A stretch of DNA of 64,000 nt from Epiperipatus broadwayi (lineage: Eukaryota > Onychophora > Udeonychophora > Euonychophora > Peripatidae). The notes under the pieces are model-generated. The model ran no database searches. It saw nothing but the letters and a program-made list of their open reading frames with translations, and was not told the origin of the DNA. Position numbers and translations under genes: made by a program. The stretch is from the NCBI GenBank assembly GCA_028023455.1, contig JAQFVV010000351.1:126001-190000 (forward strand). Direction: 5' to 3'. Of this stretch, positions 11,601 to 23,965 are shown one piece after another (within the stretch, counting starts at the first letter, position 1; each line of letters opens with the position of its first letter).

Positions 11601-12908
11601 AATAAAGTACCAAAAAGGGATCCAAACACGGTACATGTGAAAAGGTTATAAGATATAACTGTATCTAGGTTTAAATAATCTAGTGGCGCCCTGTTAGACC
11701 ATATTCACTTGACGTTTACTTAAATATGCACTTGACATCAAACCAAGAGATGAAAGTGAACAAAATCTACCATCTGTATACCTGAGAAGATATTTTATTG
11801 AGTTACCAGTGTACTGACCCACTTGATGTTATTTCCTGAGTTATAATAGTTTGTTTTTAATAACTGTTTATGGTCTCTACTTGTTTATTGATGATACAAT
11901 GCCTTCCTAACAGGGTTTGAAATAGGCCAGACACCTTAAATGACTAGTCTCCAGGCATTATTGTTTATAATTATTGATTTTGTGATATCTTCAGAAATCT
12001 AATTATAGAAATATGTTTCATTTAATCCAATGATGTTTTAATATATTTGTTCCATGACTATTATAGCTACTATCCAGGTATAAAATGATAATATTTATAT
12101 TTGAATCTTTTCTGCCTTTATTTGTATTTGATTTTCTTTGATCACCAATTATTTAGTTACAATGGATATTCGATCACCTTTATTTTAGTTACAATATATA
12201 TAAAATAAATTAAATTTCCGTTAATTAAAAAACAAAATTGTAATTATAATTAAAATAATAAATTTAATGGTTTACAAACTATTACAAACAATCCTTACAT
12301 CCGCAGAAGTACTTTCGGTTAATTTCTTAAACCTGCCTCAACTGCCATTAAATTAAAAAAAAAAAGCGGAAGCAAACATCATCAATTCAAATCCCATGAA
12401 TCTTGTATTTTAATATTAGCAGCTTAATCAATTTATTAAATGCATTTTATTCCTGTTTATAAAAAATGCCTCTTTAATTTTTTTTTTTACTATGGTTTTT
12501 CTCTTCATGAAGAGTTTTCACATTTTCAAAATCAAATTTAAATTTATATTTACATGTTTTTTCATGATCAAAGAAAACTGAAGGAGATATTAAATCACCA
12601 TTATTTTTACTTTTTACATGCTTATATAACAATTCATGCTCCCTCAATCTCTTCTCAATACTGCACCTAGATTTTTTTTTAATTAATGCATATTTTATTT
12701 ATTTCACATATATATATATATATATATATATAGTATATTTGAGCTCAAATCTTAAAATTTAAGGATCAGGCAATTGTCACAATAAGTTTAAATAAAGAAG
12801 AGAAGTATTCCCTCACACATTTAAATAACAAATATTTACATTCAGAACATATTTCTAACAATGAAATGATTTGAAAATGTAAACATTTTTATTTATATAT
12901 AAATTTTA
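8637..12908. other. AT-rich spacer, possible highly decayed coding remnant near 9390-10250
   Basis: Mostly AT-rich with no intact gene. Between about 9390 and 10250 short, lysine-rich open pieces in the plus direction are separated by stops, as in an old retroelement coding region, but no motif allows a family call. An (AT)n run lies at about 12710-12731. The rest shows nothing recognisable. Confidence 0.45.
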
Positions 12909-13004
12909 TTAATTATCTTGGTGTCTTGGCACCCCTGGGATGAAGCATCTTTGTTCCCCACACAACCTGCGTACTTGCATGCAGCAGCCCTTGATGTAGT
13001 CCTG
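12909..13004 (-). CDS. Candidate terminal exon of an unidentified Cys-containing protein
   Basis: A block of roughly balanced base composition starts at a candidate splice acceptor (minus strand ...TATTTTTACCACAG, AG at 13006-13005, with a second in-frame AG three bases on) and ends at a TAA at 12911-12909. It stays open for 31 codons with no stop. The peptide carries four Cys (short motifs KGCCMQV, RLCGEQRCF). An AATAAA overlaps the stop on the same strand and another lies just downstream. The change in composition coinciding with acceptor and stop is what a last coding exon in an AT-rich genome looks like. I do not recognise the protein, upstream exons were not identified, and a chance open patch or repeat fragment is possible. 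Confidence 0.35.
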   Translation of the reverse strand, partial: QDYIKGCCMQVRRLCGEQRCFIPGVPRHQDN

Positions 13005-14379
13005 CTGTGGTAAAAATACATCTTTAATATTGCTAGATAATCTATTAAACTCCACAGCAGTCTTAGCCAAAACTAGCATGGCTTTACAATATAGGGTTTT
13101 AGTTGTAAATATTTTTTACTTCTAATTCAAAATAATCTTTAAACTATACATAAAAATTTGCTTGTGACTCAGATGCTTACATTATATCTTCATTCATCTG
13201 GTGAAGTTGATTTAGAAATATTTTTCAGAGTTCTAGATTTTTTCTATAGTTAATAAAATTTAATTTTTTATTACCATAAGCTTGACATTAAAAAATAATG
13301 TTATGTAATTTTTTAATGCTTTAAATCCAGAAGCTTTTTTTGTGTGTATGTGAAATATAATTATGAGATAGCATCAGTTTTAAATACAATTTATTTTGTC
13401 AATGTTAAAATTTTGTTTGTAAGTATCACCACCAACTTGTAATAAAATCTTTAATTGCATCAGACATAGCATTTGAACTTGTTAAATTTGTACATTTTTA
13501 AATTTGTAATGGTTTGGAAACTATAAAACCTATCATTAGAAGTAGGAATTTTTTTATCTTTTGCTATTCTATCTCTAAACTTTTTACAATCTGCATATAA
13601 AGACGGCCCTGTTTAGATAAGGAAAGTATTTGCAACAGACAATAAATAATTTTTAAATAAATAAGCATTATTTCATTAACTCCATTATGCAGTCTTCTTT
13701 TATGTTAACTTAGACAGTGGATGGCCAAAAAGCCTTTGTCAGCACCTGATTCAGTTCCCTTTTCAAATGTTAATAATCTATCATGTTGTGATGTGATGTG
13801 ATGTACTGTGGCTTCTCCTTAAACGAAGTCAAGAATATCTCAGAAATTATGCTCAAATAAACCTGTTAGCCACTTTATTTTCCATTCCTCACTCTAAGTT
13901 TAACTAACTATTTCAGACTAAGCCATCTAGTGTTCAATAATGAAATTAAAATAAACAATAACAATATAAATTGTTAAAATAAATCGAAACCCACATATAT
14001 AAATCCAGTAATTACAAAATAATTGACTATATCATAACAATACAATAAAAGCACTTGAAATAATTTAATACAATAATGTATGTAGCTAATAAAATATTTA
14101 TAAATATTCACACTAATGAAGTTTATTATATATATTAATAAATATATAATCAAATTGTTTTATTGCTTGGAAATTAGAACACCAAAACTGATAGATCTAT
14201 ACTGTGATCTATGGATCCCAACCTCTAAGGTCTGTCACTTTTAACCATTGCAAGTTTTATATTAATCAGCTATTTTAAAAAATCCAAATATTAATACTCT
14301 ATCAAAATAATTAAAAAGGCAACACAATAACACTTCAGGAAAAAGTCATAGATGTTTGCAATTCACTTCTTATAATGCA

Positions 14380-14383
<4 letters not shown>
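13005..14383. other. AT-rich spacer, possibly intronic
   Basis: No gene is supported. If the candidate exon just upstream is real, this is intron on its minus strand. A short GC-richer patch at about 13700-13760 is open on the minus strand for about 15 codons before a stop, too short to call. A GTGAT run sits at 13785-13805. Confidence 0.4.
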
Positions 14384-14423
<40 letters not shown>

Positions 14424-14481
14424 AATATCTATATTCTAGAGAATATATATATATATATATATATAATATTCTCTAGAATCC
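14384..14481. repeat. (AT)n runs enclosed in an imperfect palindrome
   Basis: Two AT runs flank a complementary pair: ATTCTAGAGAATAT at about 14433-14446 and ATATTCTCTAGAAT at about 14466-14479. The whole block can fold into a cruciform. Simple-sequence DNA, no gene. Confidence 0.8.
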
Positions 14482-14583
14482 CTTAAATGCTAAATACTGC
14501 TATAGTAAGTAAAACCCAATCCCACTTAACATTTGACAATATCTATAGCAAGTAAGCAATCTTCCTTAATTATCTTTGCTTAT

Positions 14584-15009
14584 AATAAAGATTATCTAAA
14601 CAAGACATTTATTTTATATAGCGCGATGTTTTGCACGATGTTTTTTATAAACTGTAATACCAATAAGCCAATATACTGATGCACATGCACTTTGTAGATG
14701 TCACTATATAAATGAATACTCCCACTTTTTCAAACACAAGATAAAGTCTTCGGAAAAGATAGATTGAATCCACCTATCTTTTCGACTCAAACATATATGT
14801 AATTTAAAGTGATCAATTAACAACTTCACACTCTCATTTTCAAACACTTAAGATTAGCCTATACATATACATTTGGGTCGAAAAGATAGATGGATTCATT
14901 TTATCTTTTCCTAAAGACTTTATCTTGTGTTTGAAAAAGTGGGAGTATTCATTTATATAGTGACATCTACAAAGCGTATGTGCATTAGCTTATTGAATAA
15001 AGATTATCT
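14584..15009. mobile_element. Foldback element with ~135-bp inverted arms
   Basis: Sequence at about 14662-14800 recurs as its reverse complement at about 14860-14994, with a ~60-base loop. The arms share long blocks, for example ACTCCCACTTTTTCAAACAC against GTGTTTGAAAAAGTGGGAGT. The 14-base direct repeat AATAAAGATTATCT occurs at 14584-14597 and 14996-15009 and may be a target-site duplication or part of the element. There is no open reading frame, so this is a MITE-like or foldback relic. It does not match the other repeat families in the window. Confidence 0.8.
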
Positions 15010-15830
15010 TAAATGATGTATGTATGTGCACGTATTTTAGTTATTAATTTACACTGAGACTACACAATTAAGCAACCTTAAAATGTTAATAATTTTTAGG
15101 CCGCTACATAGATTTATACCAACTACTAATATTGTAAAAATAAACTTAACAATGTATGTATACATAATAATTTAATCATAAAATAAAGCGCATATTACAT
15201 AGTGTGTGTGTTCCTTTCTATATAACTCAACTACAATAGATTAATTTTTATTGGAGTTTTATATAAACTTAAATATTTATAAAGCTTTAGGTGAAGAAAA
15301 ATATTATATTAAAGCTAGGATTAAATTCAAGCATTAAAATAATCAGCTATATATTTTCCTTTTCAAATGCTGTTTTAAGCCCACAGCAATAAAAGTAATA
15401 GTTTGCATTTAGTATTAGAAAACAAAAATAAACATCATAATAATAAAAATAATAATATATTAAATTTATACATAAATAAAGCTTATAATATTTTAAAGTT
15501 CATAGAAAATTTTATAAGTAAAAAGCAAAAAAAAAAAAAAATGTCAAAGAAAATAAAAGTTCTTTTTTTTAGCATTAAATGTTATGAATAAAAGAACATC
15601 AACTATATAAAAATATTATTAAATATATAAAAAGCGAAAAAGACAAATGAATTATAAACATTATAAATAACAGGATAAGCCCATTCAGTTTTTGTATTTC
15701 AAAAACAGGTCACTATTTAACCAAGCATATCATTATCAATAAAAGTATGCTTTATCATATTCTTAATATAATTTATATTAACAATTCAATATTTAGTGTT
15801 ACACTATAAAGTTATATATAAATTATTATT
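15010..15830. other. AT-rich spacer
   Basis: Poly-A runs and AT-rich sequence. No gene or repeat is recognised. Confidence 0.6.
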
Positions 15831-15935
15831 AAATAAGAGCGTTGATGGCCTAGCGGTTAGCATAGCTGCCTTCCAAGCAGTTGTTCCGGGTTCGCTTCCC
15901 GGTCAATGCTTTGACATATAAAAAAAAAATAAGAG
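15831..15935 (+). mobile_element. Very short tRNA-Gly-derived SINE with target-site duplication
   Basis: A tRNA-Gly-like body (15839-15910) is followed by TTGACATATA and an A-run. The whole is bounded by a 9-bp direct repeat AAATAAGAG at 15831-15839 and 15927-15935 (the last G is shared with the tRNA start). Direct repeats plus an A-tail indicate LINE-driven retroposition. A second copy at 42878-43002 has the same extra tail TTTGACATRTA, so both come from a source transcript extended beyond the tRNA. No T-run terminator follows closely. Confidence 0.82.
15839..15910 (+). tRNA. tRNA-Gly(TCC)-like sequence, retroposed
   Basis: The body folds as a tRNA. A 7-bp acceptor stem pairs GCGTTGA with TCAATGC (one G-T). 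The anticodon loop CTTCCAA gives TCC (Gly, GGA codons). The T-arm has a perfect 5-bp stem CCGGG/CCCGG around TTCGCTT. The A-box TGGCCTAGCGG fits the RNA polymerase III consensus; the B-box GGTTCGCTTCC has one departure. The target-site duplication and A-tail around it and the missing TTTT terminator argue for a retroposed copy and not a canonical gene. Transcription from its internal promoter remains possible. Confidence 0.75.
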
Positions 15936-15966
15936 TGGCTCTCTACTCTAATGCTATCTCTCTATA

Positions 15967-16200
15967 TATATTGTGCCGATCAAAATCGTGTATTCATTCA
16001 ACAAGACCCATAATCCAAGCAAAAGTACCTTGAATCCAACCATGCACAAGATACAGATGTCAGGGCAAGGGTGAATCCTAACCTATTTGCCTGAACTATT
16101 GCTTCCCTGACTAATGGATAATGTTTGTGATGACACTAGCAGTGCTTGGTTTTATTCCGTCCCAGTTGGAGGTTGTGGTTCACAAAGAGACTCAAAATAA
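15967..16200 (-). mobile_element. SINE-like retroposon, minus orientation
   Basis: Read on the minus strand, this segment shares ordered blocks with 47200-47413: GCAAATAGGTTA, then TTCAAGGTACTTTTGCT, then a 3' end CACGATTTTGATCGGCACAATAT-like (shortened here). Composition is more balanced than the surroundings. Two diverged copies in different contexts with a common 3' end indicate an interspersed retroposon. The 5' head could not be matched confidently to a tRNA. It lies 31 bases from the tRNA-Gly SINE. Confidence 0.7.
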
Positions 16201-18120
16201 AGGGTTTATATGAGAAATTAATGATTTAGTGAATTCTGACGATTGGAGAATGGTATAGAAGTGATTTGATATCGATTACTAATGGATTGAACCCTAACAA
16301 TTATAATTCTTTATGGCAACATTACAAAGAAGTGAATTTAAATCAAAGAAATACTATAAATCACTAGGGTAATTAATATTAGAGATTCAGAGTGATGACA
16401 AACTAAGCTAATTTAAAATAATAATATTACAAGAATTTATTAAGAAACTGAGTTAATGTTATACAAAATAAGTTGAGTTTTCTTTATACAACTAGGTTAT
16501 TATATTTCTTGAATTCGTTTTGATGCGGCTTTGATAACAAAGTAAAAATTTGTTAATTGGTCTGCCAAGAACTAATCAGCAATAAAATATCATTAGCCCT
16601 CTTTAAAAGATTACAAATAAATCTATTCTATATATAAATAACAAGACGAGCGAGGTGTATTTAAAACACTATTACATTTAAATCGGTTGTCTATAATGAG
16701 TGTGGAAAGCAAAATAGTTCATTTTTAAATTAAATAATCAGATTTAACTAATTAATGGGATTGGTTGGTGAAAGACATGCCATCATGGCAGATAGCATTT
16801 CAGGTTTGTAAATAAATATACATAGAATGATAAAGGCAGTATGATATTATAGATTACAACAAAAGAACAAATGAGGTCTGTTATGAACCTCTGGGTGACT
16901 TTGCTAAAAGAAATCCCTAGTATCTACAGGTAGACAATGAGAGAAAGGTTGGCCCTCCAGCCAAAACATATCTCTGAATAGTAATGATAAACATTGATGT
17001 GCTGAAATACCCATACACATTTTAATGGCAATGCCTGGAATATGTTCCTAGTAGGAAATATGTCTACTATGAGGGAAAATAAAAGATTGGACTGGTCATA
17101 TTTAAAATTCCGAAGGTCCTGAGAGGTATGTAGCAAAGCAAGAATAATAATAATAAATGAATGGTTGTAACTACAAAATACATAATGCCCTAGACTTATA
17201 TACATAGTGGAGGACTAACGATGATAATAAATTAATTCCTGAATAAAATAATTGGCTCCCTGATGTAATAGAATGTCCCCAGAAACCTTGGGCCATTAAA
17301 GAATGGATCATAAAGTATAATATAAAAAGGAAAGGCAAGTATTAAAACTAAACTTAAAATAAATTGTCTTCTACACTTTCTAAGTATTTCATGTATTAGT
17401 AAGTTATCAAATAATTCATCATGGAAGATTACAAAATAAGTCAGTCTTTTAATTAACATAAACAGACTGGGAATTAAATATCAAACTCACTTCTGGTGAA
17501 ATTTGACAACACAATATATCACAATCTTAATATTTTACTGACACATAAAAATATGTATGTATGAAACATATACTGATAAAATGCTATGTGCTTTCAATGA
17601 TTTTCTTTCAAGACATTTGTTTTATAAAAATTTTAATACACTTTACTTAACCGATTTAGTAAAATACATTATTCTCTTTGAGATAATTACGAGGGCATTT
17701 TTAAGTTGGAGATAATAATAAGGTACCTAACTTTTAAAATAATTTCAATCATTTAAAATAAATTTATACTATAAGAGATACAAAACTAAATGAGCTTTCT
17801 CAATTAATTTAAGGACAAGAAGTCTCCTGTAATGATTTTTAAATGGAGAAAATAAGAGGGCGAGAGTTTAAAGTTAGTTGCTCATTGTGTTTTATACTTG
17901 GCAGTTTGGTAAATCAATATTATAAATAAATGAACAAAAGTTTAAGATAAATTTGCCACATCAAAATAATGTGAGATTTTTATAAGAATTGATAATTTCA
18001 AATTTAAGAGAAAATTTTTAAAAGATGCATTTTAAAATTAAGTTGTATAAACATTACAGATATATATAATATAAATTAATATTGATTTAGAAAACAAAGT
18101 AAGCTAGAATCAGAGGCTTG
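16201..18120. other. AT-rich spacer
   Basis: No supported gene or RNA. Two short minus-strand open frames at 16924-17205 and 17232-17459 have the hydrophobic, Ile- and Phe-rich character of random AT-rich sequence and no recognisable domain. Confidence 0.55.
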
Positions 18121-18134
18121 CAGCAAATTTTAGG

Positions 18135-18545
18135 TTACCTCAACCAATCAGTAGACATTCTGTGGCTTGAAATAGGCAGTTATAAAATCAGATCATTTAG
18201 CAGGCTTCCTTGACACAGTACAGTGTCGGGCTAGGTGTTGAGAGCTCTGGAATGGCAGTGATGAGCTGGTGAAAATAGAGCTCTGGAAAGCAATGGCCAA
18301 TCTTTTTACCCTGTCATTCTTTAGGCATGATATACTATATATACTAATCAATTCTCTTTAGTGAACTATTTTTTTTAATAATCCCTTATCAAAATTTTTG
18401 CTATTTATTTGATCTGGCCTTATCTATAGGATTCAATCTACATGACAACTACCAATTGCAATTGATTTAAGCAGTTCTCTGAGGTTGGGGTCTGCTTGGG
18501 CAGGAAATCTACAATCCTGCTTTCGACATACCCCAAGGGTTCATT
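18135..18545. other. GC-richer patch with CCAAT and TATA-like boxes
   Basis: This patch contains CAACCAATCAG (about 18139-18150) followed about 40 bases on by TTATAAAATCAG, a promoter-like arrangement seen in LTRs. No matching second copy or LTR boundary was found here, so a decayed solo LTR is only a possibility. A second GC-richer part near 18480-18540 holds the inverted pair GCTTGGG / CCCCAAGG. Confidence 0.3.
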
Positions 18546-21500
18546 CTGCTAATTAAAAGAAAACAGCAACAAGCATGATTAAGTTTATCAGTCATCGTAT
18601 TAACAAAGCCAATTTAATTAAGATTTAGATTAGAGAAAATGTAAATTTTATTCACAAAAATTTTAGAAAATTGGTACATTCTATATATAATACGATGACT
18701 TTCAAATCTGATATTTGATACAAATTTACAAAATATTCCTTACAAATATTAGATTGTTTACATAATTGATCCTTTAATGTACATTTATCAAAAGATAAAT
18801 ATAAAATGCTACCAACTGATTAATTGAAAAAAAATGGACTTTAATAAAAGAATTTAAAATATTTGTAACATTTTATAGATATCTAGGATTAAATTATTTA
18901 CTCAATTAAGTACAACATATATTTTTAAAATGATGTGAAAATTCTAGTAAAGTTATTGGACGTTTCTGAAAATTAATAACGTTTTTTTAAAAATAGTTTT
19001 CATGTTTCTTGATTGCATTAACATATACATCCTAATAATGGACATCCACTTTCTTTATAATTGTATTAAGAATATTATAATCTTAAAATACATATTTTCT
19101 ATTAGTTAAAATATAATCACAATCTGCTGGAAGTTTTATGTGAATGCTTTTATGTCCATTTTCACTTAACAATTTTTTTCCAAAGAAAAATTTTCTATTT
19201 ATGCAAATTGTTAAAGTCTAAATCCTTTTACATTTTTGCTTCCTTAACCATATTTATTCATTAGAACCTCATATTTCATTCATTTCCCAGTTTTGGTATT
19301 AATGATTTTTATGTCAAATTTTAAAATGATTTGTTTTGTAATCAAAAGCATTGTATTCATCTAATCTCTTGCTTTTTCATAATAATGAAAACTTGATGGA
19401 AAACTTCAATTATTTGTATTTGTTATCCTCCATTAAATGGAGTAACTAATTTTCCCATTGTGTCTGATTCCCTATCAATCTCAACAATGTTATTCTTCCA
19501 TTTTTTATTTATGATAAATCCTAACTTTAATATTCAAATCGTCTCTTCACTTTTCATTCTAATTTCAGAAAAGTTCTGATAATATCATATTAATTGGATT
19601 TTTTTGATTCATGAAGTGTTTTTTCATATATATATATATATGTGTGTGTGTGTGGGTGTGTGTGTAAATAATCTGCATATTTCCCTAAATAAATTTCAGT
19701 TATGAAATAAATAGGCAAGCAACTAATTAAAATTAGCAGTTGCAAATTGAAATCATGCCATCAAGTAATAATATTTTTGTCTCATGTCTGATTTAACATT
19801 AAATTAAAAGTGGAATTCATTCTTTCAAAAATAAAAATAATAAATTAAATCAAAGAAACCGCATATAAAATAGATTATGGACAATATATCAATACCAGAT
19901 AAATTATTTTTAAATTTAGTCAGCTTCATATAGAAATACTTTAATGTTAGTAAGATAATTTACAATAATAAAATTTTTTCATGAAATTTTATAAACCTAA
20001 AACCTTTGAAAATGATCTCAGCGGATGTCTTTATAATTAATCAGATATAAGGGATTAACAAAAATAATAATTAAAAATACTAGTAAAGTCAAAGGTAACT
20101 TCCTATTAACTTATTGAAGTTATTGATAATGTCTGATAAGCATGATATTTTCTGCCCATATTTTTCTTCCAACAAATATCTAAAAAGACAGGAGAAATGT
20201 CAGTTTAGTGATGGGAAAATATTTATTATACCTTGAAAGATATTAACTCTCCGCATGATAGATAAAAATAAAAGAAAATGTCAAAATAATGAAAATAAAT
20301 AGGGAAATAAATTAAGTATTTTCTCTGCAATTCCAATAAATTAATGATAATGGATTGTATTTAAATTTTATGAAAGAAATCTAAAGTACAATAGAACATA
20401 CAGATGTCAGACATTTATTATGTACATGTTATTTTAATTTTATTTAAAATTTATAATTATATTTGTATTTAAAAGTTTAATTTAATATATGATTGTACCA
20501 TCTAAGGAAAATTACAATAGTTTTCTAAAATTTATTTTTATGCAATAATTTGTTTAAATCTGTCTAAAATATTTATAGTGAATAGACTATAACAAGTTAG
20601 ATCTATTTTATAATTTTATATTTGTTTAACAAAATTAATTTATAAATAATATTTCCTTTGATTTTTGGAATAAGTATCTTGTCCAACACCACTTATTGGC
20701 TTAAACATCCAACACAATATATCACATTAAATATCATTTAAATAATATGTTCTTAATTTTATTTATTTATTACTATTTGTTGTAAATAAATTATCATTAT
20801 TATGTTATTAAATTGGAATTTTGAATTTTATTTATTTTATAAATTAAGTATAATAATCAGAATTAATAGTTAAAAGAAAGATGGATAAACAAGCTTCAAC
20901 CTGTTACCAAAATAAACATTATAATTATTATTCTGATGTTTAACCATTAATTGAGACTAATCTAACATGCTCTTACGTATTTACTGGTGTTGAAGCTGTT
21001 AATAAACTTTATAATAAAATTTTATCAGTAATGATTTTAGTATTTTACTTTTCTTTAAAAATACAAAGTAAATTGAGAACACAGTAAATTAAGGATTATT
21101 TTAAATAGTCATCATTTATAAATCTATTATTGAGTTTTGAATGGTATATTGATATGAATTATAGATTATTTTATTTATAAAATCCTGCTAAATCTTTATA
21201 CACCTATTCAATTATAGTAAGTCACTGATTGATACAGCATCTCCAATTCAACTTATTCTTATATTCAATACACATTCATTTTATTTAACTGATATTATTT
21301 TGAGTATTTATCTTATAATTTTTAGGACATTGGCAAGAACTAGAACTTTTTATTATTCATTTAAATTGGATTGATGCAAATTAGGAATTTGAGACTAGGA
21401 CATGTAAACAGTCTTTCATTTATTTTGCTTCAATATTTTTGTACTTTATAAATCTTGAATTTTGATTTGATTTTAAAGAGTCTCTCTTTCTTGGGATTTC

Positions 21501-21900
21501 CACACCATTAATTTTGTCATTTCAATTCATAAGGCTTATCAAAGAGTTTTCTTGTATTTCATTTAATTTTCTTACCTGATAGGTTGGTATCTTAATTTTA
21601 GTACAAAATGGTGTTATTCCCATTACTCTCATTTACATATTTTATTTAGTATTTTAAATCACAAATCATAAAGTCACTGAAAACAGAATGGCATAAATAT
21701 TGTCATAGATTATAAAAAAAAGTTTAATAAGTAACACTAAACAGATAATAAACTGGCAGTGTTAAAGTAAGAGCTGTTTTAAAACCTGTAGCAATTCATA
21801 TAAATATACTGACATAATTGAAATGATAGAAATTGCAGTTATTAAGATTAAAAATACTGAAATGATTATGATTAAAATGTTGCAATAGACAGCAAGCTAA
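18546..21900. other. AT-rich spacer with a (TA)n(TG)n run
   Basis: No gene or recognisable repeat over more than 3 kb, apart from a mixed TA/TG microsatellite at about 19627-19665. Confidence 0.6.
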
Positions 21901-22239
21901 ACCTGAATAAGATTATAATGTAGAATTAAAAAATAAAATTAGAATTAAAAATAAAAATAATAAAGAATTGATACATTTTTGTAGAAAACAAAGCATGATA
22001 ATATTGAACATTGGCTTTGTATATCGCAATAGGAGGATTTAAATATGAAAAGCTACAAATGATAAAATCAGATTTTATTTAAAATGGAATATTAAAAATT
22101 GAAAAGGTTTGTTAGACGTCAATTTTCAAATGCACTAGGTATGATAGTTTTATAAATAATAAAAAAACTAGATAATATAGATATCAAATAAGGTACGTAA
22201 ATTAGTAAAAACAAAATAAAGATATCAAGATTCTATAGA

Positions 22240-23410
22240 GTATAAAGTCATCTTTATTTGCTTTTGCTGTGGAAAATCTGGAAATAAAACCAAAAATTGT
22301 TTTTACAAAAATTAACATTGTAAACTCTATAACAAACAAGGTTACATCAAAGGGATATATAAAAAAATGAGCAAATCTAATAAAGACAGCAATGTCTGTA
22401 AAAATATATTAAATAGAAAAGGCAATGGAATAGTCAGTATAAGAAATATGTCAATTACTGAATGTGAGATAATCATGCTACAGTTAAGACTTTGCTGCAA
22501 GTTTTTATCAAGAAGGTCAATATTGGAAGCAGCTTATCTTTGATTTCAGAGGATGATTGGACTTATATAATTTCCAAATGTAAAAATCTGACTGATAATG
22601 AAAAATCTGGGCTAAAACCTTAGATGTAAATGGCAATGCTATTAAAATTAACAGAGAAGTCATGATTGGTTTTAAAAATTGGGTATTAAATTTACACTTG
22701 TTAAAAATATCACAATGAAGAAAGAAATGAGAGAAAAATTTTCTAAATTGCTTAATGAGGAGCTAAGAAAAATAAAAACTAGCCCTGCATCAGTAGAATA
22801 ATCATCTGAGATGATATGCATAATATGCAAGCTGCAATTAGTCGAAAATAGCATTTTAGAACCTATAGAGAAATCTTATTGAACTAAAACATAATTATCA
22901 AATTTTCTTTTTTAGTGATTATCATGTATTTGTAAATAAGATGATACATACACATATACACCTTGTTCCTAATGCTAGGGAAGTTATTGCCTTATTGCAG
23001 AATTTGTTTTTTTTTTTTTTGCAAAATTGGATATTAATGTAGCATACCAACCACATATCAGTGATTATTAGAGCTTCAAAAATATAAGCACTAACCACTC
23101 ACATAGCATTATATAAATGCAAACAACTTCCATTTATGATCATTCTTGCACCTAGTATTTTCTAAACAAAAATTGAGACCCTCTTTATTGGATTTAAGGG
23201 CATTATACTACTGTTTTTTAGTGACATTCTGGTAACCACTATGATATAAAATGAACTGAGAATTCATCTATATAAGATATACAAAAACTGAATGAATTTG
23301 GAGTAAAATTGATCATCCAAAAATGTATCTGGAAGATGCGAGAAATAACAATTTTAGGACATATAATTTCAAATTATGGGGCCATTCCCAACTCCTATAA
23401 GAGCTATAAC
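22240..23410 (+). pseudogene. Decayed Ty3/Gypsy gag-pol (zinc knuckle, protease, reverse transcriptase)
   Basis: Fragments appear in the order expected for a Gypsy polyprotein. A CCHC zinc-knuckle-like piece at about 22259-22300 has spacing C-x2-C-x4-N-x4-C, with His replaced by Asn. A second knuckle follows, with lost Cys and His. A retropepsin-like segment starts at 22516; its catalytic D-T/S-G triplet is replaced by N-I-G (22519-22527) and is followed by SSLSLISEDDW. A reverse-transcriptase motif A-like FAKLDINVAYQ lies at about 23018-23050. The RT end motif ITILGHIIS lies at about 23345-23371. Stops and frame changes separate the pieces, so the element is dead. Integrase and clear LTRs were not found. 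Confidence 0.72.
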
Positions 23411-23548
23411 TAAATGTAAAATATTATTTTTAGGTAAAACAAAATTATTTTTAAATCATATTTTTATAAATCTTTTTGCGCAAAATCCATTTTTTCATTA
23501 AATTAGGTTTTCATTCTAAATTATTAAGTGATATTTAAAATTCTCTAG

Positions 23549-23965
23549 GTTAATAACATGAAAGGCTGAAACCTTTGACAGATGTGCCTTAAAAATGCTT
23601 ATATGACAGCCAATCAGATGTAATAATGAATACACAGGGAACTCCCAAATAAAAACACAAGGCAGAGATTTTGTGAGAAAAAGATGGATCTACCTTCTTC
23701 TCTACTTAAATTTATATAAATAAGCCAGCCTAAAGCATTTTGACCTAAGAGCATGAAGCTTTAAACACCTTCACATTTAATTCACTAAATATTATATATA
23801 AATAAACAACATGCAATCTTTCGATTTACTACAAAGTAATTTTCAAATCCAATGAATTGATAGTAACAAATGTAAATATATTAATTTATTAAGTGCAAGC
23901 AGATTATATAATAATAACGTGAAAGGCTAAAACCTTTGACAGATGCACCGTAAAAAATGCTTATA
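23549..23965 (+). repeat. LTR-like segment bounded by a ~55-bp direct repeat
   Basis: About 55 bases (TAATAACATGAAAGGCTGAA and onward to TGCTTATAT) occur at about 23549-23605 and, with several changes, at about 23910-23965. The intervening sequence has a CCAATCAG box at about 23611 and a TATATAAATAAG TATA-like box at about 23713, as in a Pol II promoter or LTR. It lies about 140 bases past the Gypsy RT remnant, so it may be LTR-derived from that element or an independent insertion. Confidence 0.45.
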
